From Rhizobium sp. Leaf453 (GTDB lineage: Bacteria; Pseudomonadota; Alphaproteobacteria; Rhizobiales; Rhizobiaceae): a stretch of DNA of 64,000 bases. Where the stretch lies: positions 330,893-394,892 of the forward strand of contig NZ_LMRG01000012.1 in assembly GCF_001425605.1 (NCBI RefSeq). Direction: 5' to 3'. Both the position numbers and the translations under genes were made by a program. Positions 7,742-21,295 of the stretch are shown here, one piece after another (position 1 is the first letter of the stretch; the number at the start of each line of letters is the position of its first letter). The notes below the pieces were generated by a model. It did not search any database. It saw only the letters and a program-made list of their open reading frames with translations, and was not told the origin of the DNA.

Positions 7742-8305
7742 CGATGCGGTCCTGTGGTTTGGCGGGCGAAACGCCCTTTCCTGATCTTTGAACCGACCAT
7801 ACGGATGATGCTGCGGCAATCAATGCTCAAGGCCGCATATAAGGACAATTCCAGACCAGTTTGAAACCAAATCGAAGAAAACGAGAGGTTCTTGAAAGAA
7901 AATTACAAAAATACGCAATTAACCGCAATGTTCGGCAAAATCTCCCCGATTATTTTGTATTAGTGGTCTTGCAGTCCTATACGCTTTCTGGCATAGGACT
8001 CATGAAATAGGACAGTCTTGCTGTCCTATTTCGGTCCCAAGACCGGAAAGAAGCTGGAAAGCTCGCGAAACGCGGCTCCCGGCGGACGACTGCAAGCCGC
8101 GCTGGACATACTATGTCCTTGCCGCCGGAGCAGTCGCGATGGTCGCGGACCTTTCTCTGCCTGATGCAGTAAATGCTTCATTTGCGACCGGATCAGGATC
8201 ATGCGACGATAATGCCGGTGCCGGCTTCAACGGGACTCTTGCCCGCGAAAGCCTGCCTGGACTGCGGACATACCCGGTAAATCCGGGTTAACAGGAGGGA
8301 CGACG
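7742..8305 (+). promoter_or_regulatory. long structured leader/promoter region upstream of gltB
   Basis: This 560-bp gap has no convincing ORF but many inverted repeats. They are AGTCCTAT/ATAGGACT (7973-7980, 7993-8000), a perfect 12-bp pair (8004-8015, 8021-8032), GGACATA/TATGTCC (8104-8110, 8112-8118) and ACCCGG/CCGGGT (8272-8277, 8283-8288) just before the ribosome site AGGAGGG (8293-8299). Two further pairings, 8079-8085 with 8122-8128 and 8088-8093 with 8130-8135, cross each other, so they are alternatives or a pseudoknot. The only promoter-like hexamer I see is CTTGCA near 7968. I recognise no known riboswitch. Confidence 0.45.
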
Positions 8306-13027
<4,722 letters not shown>

Positions 13028-13043
13028 CCGTCGATCTGTGACA

Positions 13044-13097
13044 ACGCACCCCTGTAGCGACAGCGCGGGGGTGCATCTGGCGCGCTCGAACGAGCGC
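13044..13097 (+). other. hairpins in the gltB-gltD spacer
   Basis: The 101-bp spacer between the gltB stop and the chosen gltD ATG holds a 7-bp GC hairpin (GCACCCC/GGGGTGC, about 13046-13074) and a perfect GCGCTCG/CGAGCGC hairpin with a 2-nt DNA spacer (13082-13088, 13091-13097). Neither has a T tract. They could protect mRNA ends or tune the subunit ratio rather than terminate. Confidence 0.35.
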
Positions 13098-13128
13098 TTC
13101 CTTGGATAAGAGATATCAGGAACTTACG

Positions 13129-14583
13129 ATGGGCAAGGTTACGGGCTTCATGGAAATCGACCGCCAGCTGGCAAAGTATCAGCCGGCGTCGGATCGCATT
13201 CGGCATTTCCGCGAATTCACAATCCCGATGTCGGACCCGGAAGTGCAGAAACAGGCGGCGCGCTGCATGGACTGTGGCATCCCCTATTGCCACGGACCGA
13301 CCGGCTGCCCGGTGCACAACCAGATTCCCGACTGGAACGATCTGGTCTACAATGGAAACTGGGACGAGGCGATCCGCAACCTGCACTCGACCAACAATTT
13401 CCCGGAGTTCACCGGCCGCATCTGCCCCGCCCCCTGCGAGGAAGCCTGCACGCTGAACCTGGAAGATGCACCCGTCGCCATCAAGACCGTCGAGCAGGCC
13501 ATCGCCGACAAGGCCTATGAGATGGGCTATATCGTGCCGCAGCCGGCCTTCACCAAGACCGGCAAGAAGGTCGCGATCATCGGCTCGGGACCTTCTGGCA
13601 TGGCCGCTGCCCAGCAGCTTGCCCGTGCCGGTCATGAAGTTCATGTCTACGAGCGCGAGAGCAAGCCAGGCGGCCTGCTGCGCTATGGTATTCCGGACTT
13701 CAAGATGGAGAAGAACTTCATCGACCGTCGCGTCGATCAGATGCGCGGCGAAGGCGTGACCTTCCACTGCGGCGTCAATGTCGGCGTCGACCGGACCGTC
13801 GAAAGCCTGACCGAAGAGCATGATGCGGTTCTTTACTGCGGCGGATCGGAAACCCCGCGCGATGCAGGTATTCCCGGTGTCGAGTTCGCCGGCGTACACG
13901 ACGCGATGCCCTATCTCGTCCAGCAGAACCGCCGCGTCGGCCGCGAAAATATCGACAGCGTCGGCTGGCCATCGGACCCGATCCTGGCCGGTGGCAAGCA
14001 CATTGTCGTCGTCGGCGGTGGTGATACCGCGTCTGACTGCGTCGGCACCGCTTTCCGCCAGGGGGCCGTCAAGGTGACCCAGCTCGACATCCGCCCGCAG
14101 CCGCCGGAAAAGGAAGACAAGCTCGCCGTCTGGCCGTTCTGGGCCACCAAGATGCGCACTTCGTCGTCGCAGGCCGAAGGCGCCGTGCGCGAGTTCCAGG
14201 TGGCGACGCTCGAATTCGTCGGCGAAGACGGCATGCTGACCGGCGTCAAGTGCTGCCAGGTCGACGAGCGCCGCAAGCCGATCGCCGGCACGGAATTCGT
14301 CATCAAGGCCGACCTCGCCTTTATCGCCATCGGCTTCAACGGTCCGTTCACCAATGGCGTCCTGAAGGATCTCGGCGACAAGCTGACGATCAACACCGAC
14401 CGCCGCGGCTCGACCAATGTCGTCGCGAACGACAAGGACTACAGGACTTCGGTCGACAAGCTCTGGGTCGCCGGCGACGTCCGCCGTGGCCAGTCGCTCG
14501 TCGTCTGGGCCATCCGCGAAGGCCGCCAGGCTGCGCGTGCGATCGACGAAGCCCTGATGGGCTCGACGGTCCTGCCACGGTAA
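13129..14583 (+). CDS. gltD: glutamate synthase (NADPH) small subunit
   Basis: The 484-residue flavoprotein subunit has two N-terminal cysteine clusters for [4Fe-4S] centres (C46, C49, C54, C60 and C99, C103, C107), an FAD site GSGPSG near 152-157, and a second Rossmann motif [11 protein letters not shown] for NADPH. It passes electrons from NADPH to the GltB FMN. I start at the ATG at 13129 ([13 protein letters not shown]), which matches the family N-terminus and has AGGAAC upstream; a start nine codons earlier is less likely. It lies downstream of gltB on the same strand. Confidence 0.96.
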   Translation: MGKVTGFMEIDRQLAKYQPASDRIRHFREFTIPMSDPEVQKQAARCMDCGIPYCHGPTGCPVHNQIPDWNDLVYNGNWDEAIRNLHSTNNFPEFTGRICPAPCEEACTLNLEDAPVAIKTVEQAIADKAYEMGYIVPQPAFTKTGKKVAIIGSGPSGMAAAQQLARAGHEVHVYERESKPGGLLRYGIPDFKMEKNFIDRRVDQMRGEGVTFHCGVNVGVDRTVESLTEEHDAVLYCGGSETPRDAGIPGVEFAGVHDAMPYLVQQNRRVGRENIDSVGWPSDPILAGGKHIVVVGGGDTASDCVGTAFRQGAVKVTQLDIRPQPPEKEDKLAVWPFWATKMRTSSSQAEGAVREFQVATLEFVGEDGMLTGVKCCQVDERRKPIAGTEFVIKADLAFIAIGFNGPFTNGVLKDLGDKLTINTDRRGSTNVVANDKDYRTSVDKLWVAGDVRRGQSLVVWAIREGRQAARAIDEALMGSTVLPR

Positions 14584-14624
14584 ACACCATGTCCGCCGCC
14601 GGGGCGGCCATTGACAACTTGAAG

Positions 14625-14657
14625 GGCCACTTGCGCATAAAATCTACGCAAGTGGCC
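14625..14657 (+). terminator. terminator-like hairpin after gltD
   Basis: A perfect 11-bp inverted repeat (14625-14635, 14647-14657) with an AT-rich loop lies 42 bp past the gltD stop and is followed by ATTTGG. The T tract is short, so it is a moderate terminator or a 3' end stabiliser. Confidence 0.55.
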
Positions 14658-14743
14658 ATTTGGATTCCGGGTAATATCCCATGCGATGGGAGGTCCCAAG
14701 GCTGCGACGGGTAGGCGGCTCCTTCAATCCTCCGCGATGAGGC

Positions 14744-15334
14744 CTACCGCGCCTCCACCAGAAAACCCGAAGCCAGAGCCTGAAACGCCTCGACGGCTTT
14801 CGGCAGTACCTCCTGCGGATTTTCGCTCGCCGCGATCCATAGCGCCGCATTGAGCGCCGCGCCGCTCAGCAGCCGAGCTGCAGCCTCGGCATCGACCGGC
14901 TTGACTACACCATCCGCGATCAGCTTTTCCACCGCTCGTCTGGTCACCTGCAGACAGCTGTTCTGGCTCGGCCATTGCGACGGGTCACCCAGAACGGCGG
15001 GTCCGTCAAGCAGGACGATACGCTGCACTTCCGGATCCAGCGCCATCTCGATATAGGCAGCCCCCTCGGCGAGCAGGCTCTGCCAATCATCCCCCGCGCA
15101 TGCGCCGATCTCCTGCGCGCGTGAGGCCATTTCCGTGTCGATCTGGTCGACCACGGCCGCCAGAAGGCCGCGCTTGTCTCCGAAATTGTGATAGAGCGCC
15201 CCCCGCGTGAGGCCGACATCGGCCGTCAGGTCGTCCATCGACGCGGCGGAATATCCTTTTTCCGCGAAGGCCTTGCGCCCGGCTGCAATCAGCTTGGCCC
15301 GGTTCTGCTCCATCGTTTCGGCACGCTTCGCCAT
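14744..15334 (-). CDS. TetR-family transcriptional regulator
   Basis: The 196-residue regulator has an N-terminal TetR helix-turn-helix (residues about 8-55; KAFAEKGYSAASMDDL and GLTRGALYHNFGDKRGLL) and a C-terminal ligand domain resembling the TetR_C family of AcrR-like proteins. I start at the ATG at 15334 (MAKRAETMEQN) because the upstream extension runs through operator DNA. It is divergent from ridA. Three identical-type palindromes lie in the shared promoter region, pointing to autorepression and control of ridA. The inducer is unknown. Confidence 0.9.
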   Translation of the reverse strand: MAKRAETMEQNRAKLIAAGRKAFAEKGYSAASMDDLTADVGLTRGALYHNFGDKRGLLAAVVDQIDTEMASRAQEIGACAGDDWQSLLAEGAAYIEMALDPEVQRIVLLDGPAVLGDPSQWPSQNSCLQVTRRAVEKLIADGVVKPVDAEAAARLLSGAALNAALWIAASENPQEVLPKAVEAFQALASGFLVEAR

Positions 15335-15346
15335 CTCGAATCTCAC

Positions 15347-15409
15347 ATACGTTTCGTATATTAATTTGACATACGCACCGTATGCCACCATATTACATAC
15401 GCACCGTAT
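15347..15409. promoter_or_regulatory. three tandem TetR-type operators between tetR and ridA
   Basis: The palindrome ATACG-N3-CGTAT occurs three times: 15347-15359 (spacer TTT), 15371-15383 (CAC) and 15397-15409 (CAC). The copies are 24 and 26 bp apart. A plus-strand -35 TTGACA (15366-15371) overlaps the left edge of the second copy, with CATATT 17 nt downstream (15389-15394) as a -10 between copies two and three. Binding by the divergent TetR protein would block this promoter. Confidence 0.75.
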
Positions 15410-15473
15410 CTGAAAATCAGGCATCCGTGAAGCGCACTCCTGCCCACGGTCGCCCCAGAAAGAAAGATTTGAT

Positions 15474-15872
15474 ATGACTGAACGACAGGTCATTTTCCCC
15501 GCTGATCGCCACGCCCTTTACGAAGAACATGGCTATTCGGCCGCCATCCAATCCGGCGATCTCCTGTTTGTCTCCGGGCAGGTCGGCAGCCGTCCCGATG
15601 GAACGCCCGAGCCAGATTTCGAAAAGCAGGTGCGTTTGGCCTTCGACAATCTGAAGGCCACGCTCGCGGCTGCCGGCGCCACGTTCGATGATCTGGTCGA
15701 TGTGACCACATTCCACACCGATCCCGAAAACCAGTTCGGGACGATCATGGCGGTCAAGCAAGAGATTTTCGAAAAGCCGCCCTATCCGAACTGGACGGCA
15801 ATCGGCGTGAACTGGCTCGCCGGCTTCGATTTCGAGATCAAGGTCATCGCCCGCATCCCTTCGAAATCCTGA
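15474..15872 (+). CDS. Rid family (YjgF/YER057c/UK114) protein, RidA-like
   Basis: The 132-residue single-domain protein has the Rid signature: GDLLFVSGQVG, the FDNLKATLAAAGATFDDLVDV helix region and the C-terminal FEIKVIARIP segment with the Arg needed for imine/enamine deaminase activity. Canonical RidA hydrolyses reactive 2-aminoacrylate-type intermediates from PLP enzymes. Close subfamilies lacking this activity exist, so substrate is uncertain. AAGAAAG precedes the ATG. Its promoter is covered by the TetR operators, which is unusual for a housekeeping RidA and suggests an inducible role. Confidence 0.85.
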   Translation: MTERQVIFPADRHALYEEHGYSAAIQSGDLLFVSGQVGSRPDGTPEPDFEKQVRLAFDNLKATLAAAGATFDDLVDVTTFHTDPENQFGTIMAVKQEIFEKPPYPNWTAIGVNWLAGFDFEIKVIARIPSKS

Positions 15873-15886
15873 TTGCAGTCTCCGGC

Positions 15887-17113
15887 CTAGTTCCTAATAA
15901 CCGGGTTGCTGATGACGGTTTCCGGCTTTGCCAGCCGGAAATCGTCCACCCGGCCGGCCGGGGCGGCAGCGACTTCGCCCTTCTCCACCAGTTTGTCGCG
16001 CGGGCTCTTGCCGTTGCCGGCAAGGGCTGTTGTTCCGCCAAGCAGCGCTGTTCCGCCATCAAGATCGGGATCGTCGAGACTAATCGGTTGGGTCTGGATG
16101 ATGTCTTCGTTGGCGAGCGGCGCGGTGACGACGAGGTCCTTCAAACCGTCGGCGCCGGGAACGTCCTGTCCGGAGGCTGCCGCATCACCGAGCAGCTTGC
16201 GGATATCCTTCTCGACATAGAAAGCGAGCTTGCGCTTGCCGGCCTTGGTCAGGTTGATGCCGTCGGAGCCACGCAGGCGGACCTGCTGGCCGTTGATGTC
16301 GGAACCGGTCATGACGAACTTGCCGCCCTCATCGACAAAACCGTCCCAGATATCGATGAAATTGCCGCCCACCTTTTCCGCCTCGGCACGGAAGATGCCG
16401 TTGAACGTCACCATGTCGGCCATCATCGAACTCGACTGGAAAGGCGGCATGCCGACCCAGAGGAGCGGAATATTGTCCTTGCGGGCAAGCACCGCGAAGG
16501 CGCCCACACGCTTGGTATATTCGGCAAGCCAGGCATCCGTCCGGAATTTCTCCTTGGAGCCATTGATCGACATCTGCTGCCGCTCGTTGGCGCCGAGACT
16601 GACGATAATCACGGAAGGTTTCACCTCGCCGATATAGGCAGGCAGGCTTTCGGGCCAGTTGAAATAGTCGTCGCGTACCAGGCCGGAAGAACCGTTGGCG
16701 CGCGTTTCGATCACGATGCCGGGTGTCGTCTCGAATGCAGTCTGCAGGCCATCGCCCAGGCTTGCGGCGACGAAATCGCCGACGACCAGCACCTTTTTCG
16801 CATCTGGCAGTTTTTCAACGATAACCACTGGCGGCTCGGCCGGTGTGGGTTTTGCTTTCTGTTTGACCTTCTTTGTCTTCGGGCGCTGCTGCTGTTGTGG
16901 CTGGCGCTGACGCGTGTCGTAGACTGGCACATCCTCATAAACCGGTGGCGGACGCCGGCGGCCGAATCCAAACAGCATGTCGAGGATGGTGCGGCGTTCC
17001 TGAGCACCGGCCTGACGCGGCGGCTCGATCACCAGTGCCGTCAACCCGATCGACAGCACGATCAAGGCATTGATCAGCCATCGAAGACCGGTCCTGTTGA
17101 ATCTGCCGCTCAT
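15887..17113 (-). CDS. SGNH-hydrolase-like DUF459 envelope protein
   Basis: The 408-residue protein starts with a membrane anchor or signal segment (LRWLINALIVLSIGL), followed by a Pro/Lys/Gln-rich linker to about residue 90. It then has a DUF459 (PF04311) SGNH-like domain beginning KKVLVVGDFVAASLGDGL, with an IVSLGANE block and a distal GSDGINLTKAGKRK block. The first block has D-F-V-A where GDSL enzymes have G-D-S, so the usual nucleophile Ser is displaced or absent. I start at ATG 17113 behind GGAAC; a TTG five codons upstream is possible. DUF459 proteins are periplasmic with unclear substrates. Next door is a peptidoglycan lytic enzyme. Confidence 0.8.
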   Translation of the reverse strand: MSGRFNRTGLRWLINALIVLSIGLTALVIEPPRQAGAQERRTILDMLFGFGRRRPPPVYEDVPVYDTRQRQPQQQQRPKTKKVKQKAKPTPAEPPVVIVEKLPDAKKVLVVGDFVAASLGDGLQTAFETTPGIVIETRANGSSGLVRDDYFNWPESLPAYIGEVKPSVIIVSLGANERQQMSINGSKEKFRTDAWLAEYTKRVGAFAVLARKDNIPLLWVGMPPFQSSSMMADMVTFNGIFRAEAEKVGGNFIDIWDGFVDEGGKFVMTGSDINGQQVRLRGSDGINLTKAGKRKLAFYVEKDIRKLLGDAAASGQDVPGADGLKDLVVTAPLANEDIIQTQPISLDDPDLDGGTALLGGTTALAGNGKSPRDKLVEKGEVAAAPAGRVDDFRLAKPETVISNPVIRN

Positions 17114-17248
17114 CTGTCTGTTCCGCAATGGTCTGCCCGGAGCTTACTGCGTTTCCCCGCAAACATACAACGCCTCCCTTTCGAAAGGCGTTGCGTTCAG
17201 GATGAATGCGGATTGTGCCGCAATTGAGAAGGCAAGGATCGCCTGCGG

Positions 17249-18469
17249 TTATTTCCGCAGGGCCTTCAGCAGATGCTGCGTCGGCTCGCCGTCCGCCGCC
17301 ATGCCGTTGCGGCTCTGGAAAGCCTGGATCGCGGCCTTCGAACCGGAGCCGAAATTGCCATCGACCTCGCCATCGTAATAGCCGAGTTCCTTCAGCCGGT
17401 TCTGCAGCTCGAACTTCTGCTTGATATCGAGCGAGCCGTCCGGACGGCTCCAGGCCTGTTGCATGCCGCCATAACCGGCAATTTCATCGGCCAGAAGACC
17501 GACACCGAGCGCATAGGAATCCGACGCATTGTAGCGCTTGATGACGAAGAAATTCTTGGTCATCAGGAAGCCCGGGCTACCGGCACCGCCAGGCATCTTC
17601 AGCTCGGCCCGCTGGCTGCCATTGCGGAAACCCTTGCCGTTCGGCCGCGTGAAGCCGAGCGATTCCCACTCGGAAAGCGTCTTCGTCTGGCCGCCATAGT
17701 CGCTACCACCGCGCGGCGGCGAGACTTCGAAGCCCCAGGTCTGTCCCGGTTGCCAGCCGTTCTTCTTCAACAGGTTGGCGGCCGTCGCCAGTGCATCCGG
17801 CACCGAGTTCCAGATATCCTTGTGGCCATTCCCATCCGCGTCGATCGCATAGAGCAGGTAGCTGCTCGGAATGAACTGGGTGTGGCCCATGGCGCCGGCC
17901 CAGGAGCCGTTCAACTCGCGCGGCCCGACATCGCCGTTCTGCAGGATTTTCAGCGCCGCGATCAGCTGCGTCTTGGCATACTTGGCTCGTTTCGGGTCAG
18001 CATAGGCAAGCGTCGCCAGCGCGCGGGGAACATAGTGAAGGCGGTCATCCTTCTCCAGCACGGCACCGTAATTGGATTCCATCGACCAGATGGCCAGAAG
18101 AATGTTCCTGTCGACGCCGAAATGCTTTTCGAGCGCAGCCAGCGTGCGGCCATGCTTGACCGCCATTTCCTGGCCGATCTTGCGCGTATAGGGGTTCACC
18201 CGGCTATCGATATATTCCCAGATCTTGTGCTTGAATTCCGGCTGATAGGCGGCCTTCTGCAGCACGTCCGGATCAGGCGTCTTGACGCCGGCAAAGGCCT
18301 GTCGATACGTCGCCTTGGTGATCCCGCTCTTGGCGGCAGTGGCATAGAAGCTGTTGATCCAGGTGGTAAAACCTTCATCGGCAGAGGCAGGCGCAGCGGC
18401 AAACAAGGTTGCGGCTGTCATGAACGCGGCTGCGGCACGGCAAAGGAGTTTTTTCGAGGTCTTTGTCAT
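17249..18469 (-). CDS. lytic murein transglycosylase, MltB/SLT_2 family, with peptidoglycan-binding domain
   Basis: The 406-residue protein has a Sec signal peptide (cleavage near ASA, residue 30), an SLT_2/MltB-type catalytic domain with Glu131 in IWSMESNYG, and a C-terminal PG_binding_1 domain (about 345-404). MltB-type enzymes cleave the glycan strand between MurNAc and GlcNAc and leave 1,6-anhydro-MurNAc. There is no lipobox, so it is likely soluble in the periplasm. The ATG at 18469 gives a clean signal peptide; an extension of 20 residues upstream is unlikely. Confidence 0.92.
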   Translation of the reverse strand: MTKTSKKLLCRAAAAFMTAATLFAAAPASADEGFTTWINSFYATAAKSGITKATYRQAFAGVKTPDPDVLQKAAYQPEFKHKIWEYIDSRVNPYTRKIGQEMAVKHGRTLAALEKHFGVDRNILLAIWSMESNYGAVLEKDDRLHYVPRALATLAYADPKRAKYAKTQLIAALKILQNGDVGPRELNGSWAGAMGHTQFIPSSYLLYAIDADGNGHKDIWNSVPDALATAANLLKKNGWQPGQTWGFEVSPPRGGSDYGGQTKTLSEWESLGFTRPNGKGFRNGSQRAELKMPGGAGSPGFLMTKNFFVIKRYNASDSYALGVGLLADEIAGYGGMQQAWSRPDGSLDIKQKFELQNRLKELGYYDGEVDGNFGSGSKAAIQAFQSRNGMAADGEPTQHLLKALRK

Positions 18470-18770
18470 CAGCTGTCGTTTCCGTTGCTCGGCGCCTCTC
18501 CGCAGCCGTGCTGCACTGGAAAAGCGCAAATTTACAGTCTAAGAGCCAGCCTCATGCATCAACTACATGCATGTGGTCCCATCTTCGAGCCGGTTTGCCT
18601 TGAAGGCAACCGCCAGAATCAGGATCCTACGAGAATGAAGTCAACAAATTCTTTACCATGAAAGCCTTGCGCCGTCCTCCTTTGCAAAAAAATAGCAATT
18701 TCCCATTTATGCCCTATTGATAGCCACTTGTACCGATTTAAATCACGCTGTTGTGATCTTGGAGATGTCA
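18470..18770. other. divergent promoter region between the transglycosylase gene and galU
   Basis: No gene is supported in these 300 bases. There is a 7-bp palindrome CATGCAT/ATGCATG (18553-18559, 18567-18573), and the DNA becomes AT-rich toward galU. I could not assign -35/-10 boxes with confidence. Confidence 0.4.
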
Positions 18771-19658
18771 ATGACTGACAAGCGTAAAGTTCGTAAGGCC
18801 GTATTCCCCGTCGCCGGTCTTGGAACACGATTCCTTCCCGCCACCAAGGCTGTTCCCAAGGAAATGTTGACCGTCGTCGACAAGCCGGTGATCCAGTACG
18901 TTGTCGATGAGGCACTCGATGCCGGCATCGAACACCTGATCTTCGTCACCGGCCGCAGCAAGGCTGTCATCGAAGACTATTTCGACATCCAGGTCGAACT
19001 GGAACAGACGCTGCGCGAGCGTAACAAGAAGGCTGAACTGACGCTGCTCGAAAGCATCCTGCCGGTCGCCGGCAGCACCAGCTTTACCCGCCAGCAGTCG
19101 CCGCTCGGTCTTGGCCACGCGGTCTGGTGTGCACGCGAACTGGTGGGCGACGAGCCCTTTGCGGTCCTGCTTCCCGACATGATCATGTCGTCGGAAAAGG
19201 GCTGCCTCAAGGGCATGGTCGAACTCTACAACGAGACCGGCGGCAACGTGCTGGCTGTCGAGGAGTGCGATCCGGATCAGGCGCACAAATACGGCATCGT
19301 CGGCAAGGGCGACCCGGTCGGCGGCGGTTTCAAGATCACCAAGATGGTCGAAAAGCCGGCCAAGGGCACGGCCCCGTCGAACTTCTTCATAAACGGCCGC
19401 TACATCCTGCAGCCGGAAATCTTCTCGATCCTGGAAACCCAGGAACGGGGGGCCGGCAACGAGATCCAGTTGACCGATGGCATGCTGAAGCTCGCCCAAG
19501 CCCAAGATTTCGCCGGATACCACTTCCGTGGCACGACCTATGACTGCGGCATGAAAGAAGGCTTCATCCTGGCAAACGTTGCGTTTGCGCTGGAACGCGC
19601 CGATATCCGTCCGGGCGTCGAGGGTGCCCTCAAGGACCTGCTGAAGAGCCTGAACTAA
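18771..19658 (+). CDS. galU: UTP--glucose-1-phosphate uridylyltransferase
   Basis: The 295-residue nucleotidyltransferase has the GalU signature [20 protein letters not shown] at its N-terminus and the conserved VEKP and GRYIL blocks. It makes UDP-glucose from glucose-1-phosphate and UTP, feeding exopolysaccharide, LPS and cyclic glucan synthesis. The ATG at 18771 has GGAG 6 nt upstream; the ATG at 18765 directly touches that site and is unlikely. It is monocistronic with its own terminator. Confidence 0.95.
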   Translation: MTDKRKVRKAVFPVAGLGTRFLPATKAVPKEMLTVVDKPVIQYVVDEALDAGIEHLIFVTGRSKAVIEDYFDIQVELEQTLRERNKKAELTLLESILPVAGSTSFTRQQSPLGLGHAVWCARELVGDEPFAVLLPDMIMSSEKGCLKGMVELYNETGGNVLAVEECDPDQAHKYGIVGKGDPVGGGFKITKMVEKPAKGTAPSNFFINGRYILQPEIFSILETQERGAGNEIQLTDGMLKLAQAQDFAGYHFRGTTYDCGMKEGFILANVAFALERADIRPGVEGALKDLLKSLN

Positions 19659-19674
19659 GAAAATCGATCGAAGA

Positions 19675-19710
19675 GAAAGGCCCGCTTGCGTACACGCGAG
19701 CGGGCCTTTC
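19675..19710 (+). terminator. terminator after galU
   Basis: A near-perfect 16-bp-plus stem (12-bp perfect arms 19675-19686 and 19699-19710, extended inward to a TACA loop) follows the galU stop by 16 bp. CTTTC closes it. It may also serve the convergent beta-barrel gene. Confidence 0.75.
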
Positions 19711-19731
19711 TGCGTGTGTATATTGCCTATC

Positions 19732-21192
19732 TCACCGCCGCAGGGTCAAGCCGACGCCGATGCGGGCGGTGTCCGTCGATGGGCCGAGATCGCGGTTCGT
19801 GCGTTCGTAGCTGACATCACCGGTGAGCGCCAACGTACGGTTGACGTCCCAGGTAAGACCAGCGCCGGTCATCCAGACCTTTTCATCGCCTGAGAAACTG
19901 CCGGACGGATAGTTGCGGAAGGTCAGGCTGTTCGACCACCGCGCCAGGAGATTTGAACGCAGTTCATGCGTCCCATTGCTGGACAGCGTGTAGGTCAAGG
20001 CGCCGCTTTCACCCGGCGTGGTCGAGGGCTCCAGCCCTGTCGAAACACCATAGGTGATGTTCGTGCCGCGCTGCGGCGACCAGTTGACGAGGCCATCGAT
20101 GGTCACGCCGCCGAGTTCATCGAGGCGGCTGTCATCGAAGCGGTAGGTCTCATAGCCCAGGGCGATCTCACCGCTCAGCTTCTCGCCGAGGTCGGCCTCG
20201 ATACCGGCCCTCAGGCCATAATTGTCATAGGAGCGCTCGAAGCCCAGCGTATCCTGCCGCAGGTCGTAGATCGACCGGCCGGCGGAGCCTTCCAGGAAGG
20301 GGATCAGCGCGGGTGACAGTTCGTAACCGACGCGCAGGGTCAGCGCGCCCTCGTTGCGGTCACGATCGTCCCGCGACAGGGTCGTGCCATTGTCGAGATC
20401 GACATCGCCATAGGTGTAGCGGTCGAAATCCACCTTCGCCGATCCGCGCAGGATGCCGAAATCGTGCTCTATCCCGGCGCCCAGCGTGTACTGGTTGACG
20501 TCGGATTGCGAGGTCGCATTGGCGATCGCATTCGGATCGTCGGCGTCTTCGCGCTCGAAATGGTAACCGGCCTTCAGCGTTCCCGTCGTTTCACGGCTGA
20601 TGTCGAGACGAAGGACAGCTTGCAAGTCAGCTGTCGGTTCGGTCTCGCCGGAGCCGGACACATTGCGCTGCCATGTGCCTTCGCCGGTGATCGAAAGCTC
20701 ATGACGCGACCAGTCGGATGTCAGCGTGCCCTTGAGGCCGGTTTCAAGATAGCTGCGGCTTTCCGTATCGTCGCCAGTCTTGGTCTTTTCGAAATTGAAC
20801 GTCTGCCCGAGCGTCGGCTTGAGGACAAAACTTCCGAGGCGAATGCCGGTAGCGGCATCCTCCGCGATATTGAGCTGCTGCCTCAGGCCATCGACGCTAT
20901 TCTCGCGCAGGTTGGTCCGCGCCATATCCTCATCGACGGTCGGGTCGGTGAACAGAGGCTCGCCGGCCTCGGTGCTAATGGAGCCTGTAGTTTCTGCAGA
21001 CGGCACGACGGCCGGAGCGGCAACAGTTCCCACCGTGGTGGTTGCCGCGGTCGTGGATGCCGTGTCGTCGGTCGGCGCGAGAAGCGCCTGGGCAAGAGAG
21101 GTGTTCGGCGAAAACAGCGCGCAGCCGGCAAGGAGCCATGCCGCTGTGCGCAAGACGCGGGTCCTTTTCGTGGCTGAATGGAATTGCGTCAT
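19732..21192 (-). CDS. outer membrane beta-barrel protein (BBP2_2/porin-2-like)
   Basis: The 486-residue protein has a signal peptide (MTQFHSATKRTRVLR then a hydrophobic core ending SLAQA), a Thr/Ala-rich low-complexity stretch to about residue 75, and then repeated amphipathic beta strands ending in the outer-membrane C-terminal pattern (GVGLTLRR). This matches the putative beta-barrel porin 2 family (PF10082). It would sit in the outer membrane. Its function is unknown; related barrels occur near envelope polysaccharide genes. It converges with galU. Confidence 0.8.
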   Translation of the reverse strand: MTQFHSATKRTRVLRTAAWLLAGCALFSPNTSLAQALLAPTDDTASTTAATTTVGTVAAPAVVPSAETTGSISTEAGEPLFTDPTVDEDMARTNLRENSVDGLRQQLNIAEDAATGIRLGSFVLKPTLGQTFNFEKTKTGDDTESRSYLETGLKGTLTSDWSRHELSITGEGTWQRNVSGSGETEPTADLQAVLRLDISRETTGTLKAGYHFEREDADDPNAIANATSQSDVNQYTLGAGIEHDFGILRGSAKVDFDRYTYGDVDLDNGTTLSRDDRDRNEGALTLRVGYELSPALIPFLEGSAGRSIYDLRQDTLGFERSYDNYGLRAGIEADLGEKLSGEIALGYETYRFDDSRLDELGGVTIDGLVNWSPQRGTNITYGVSTGLEPSTTPGESGALTYTLSSNGTHELRSNLLARWSNSLTFRNYPSGSFSGDEKVWMTGAGLTWDVNRTLALTGDVSYERTNRDLGPSTDTARIGVGLTLRR

Positions 21193-21295
21193 ATGCCGAA
21201 TGCCCGGGAATCCGTTTACGAGTGTTGAGCAACCGTAAACGGATGTGGTTAACCATTCGTTTCCGAAATGGTTTTCGGCTTCAATTTCAGCGATT

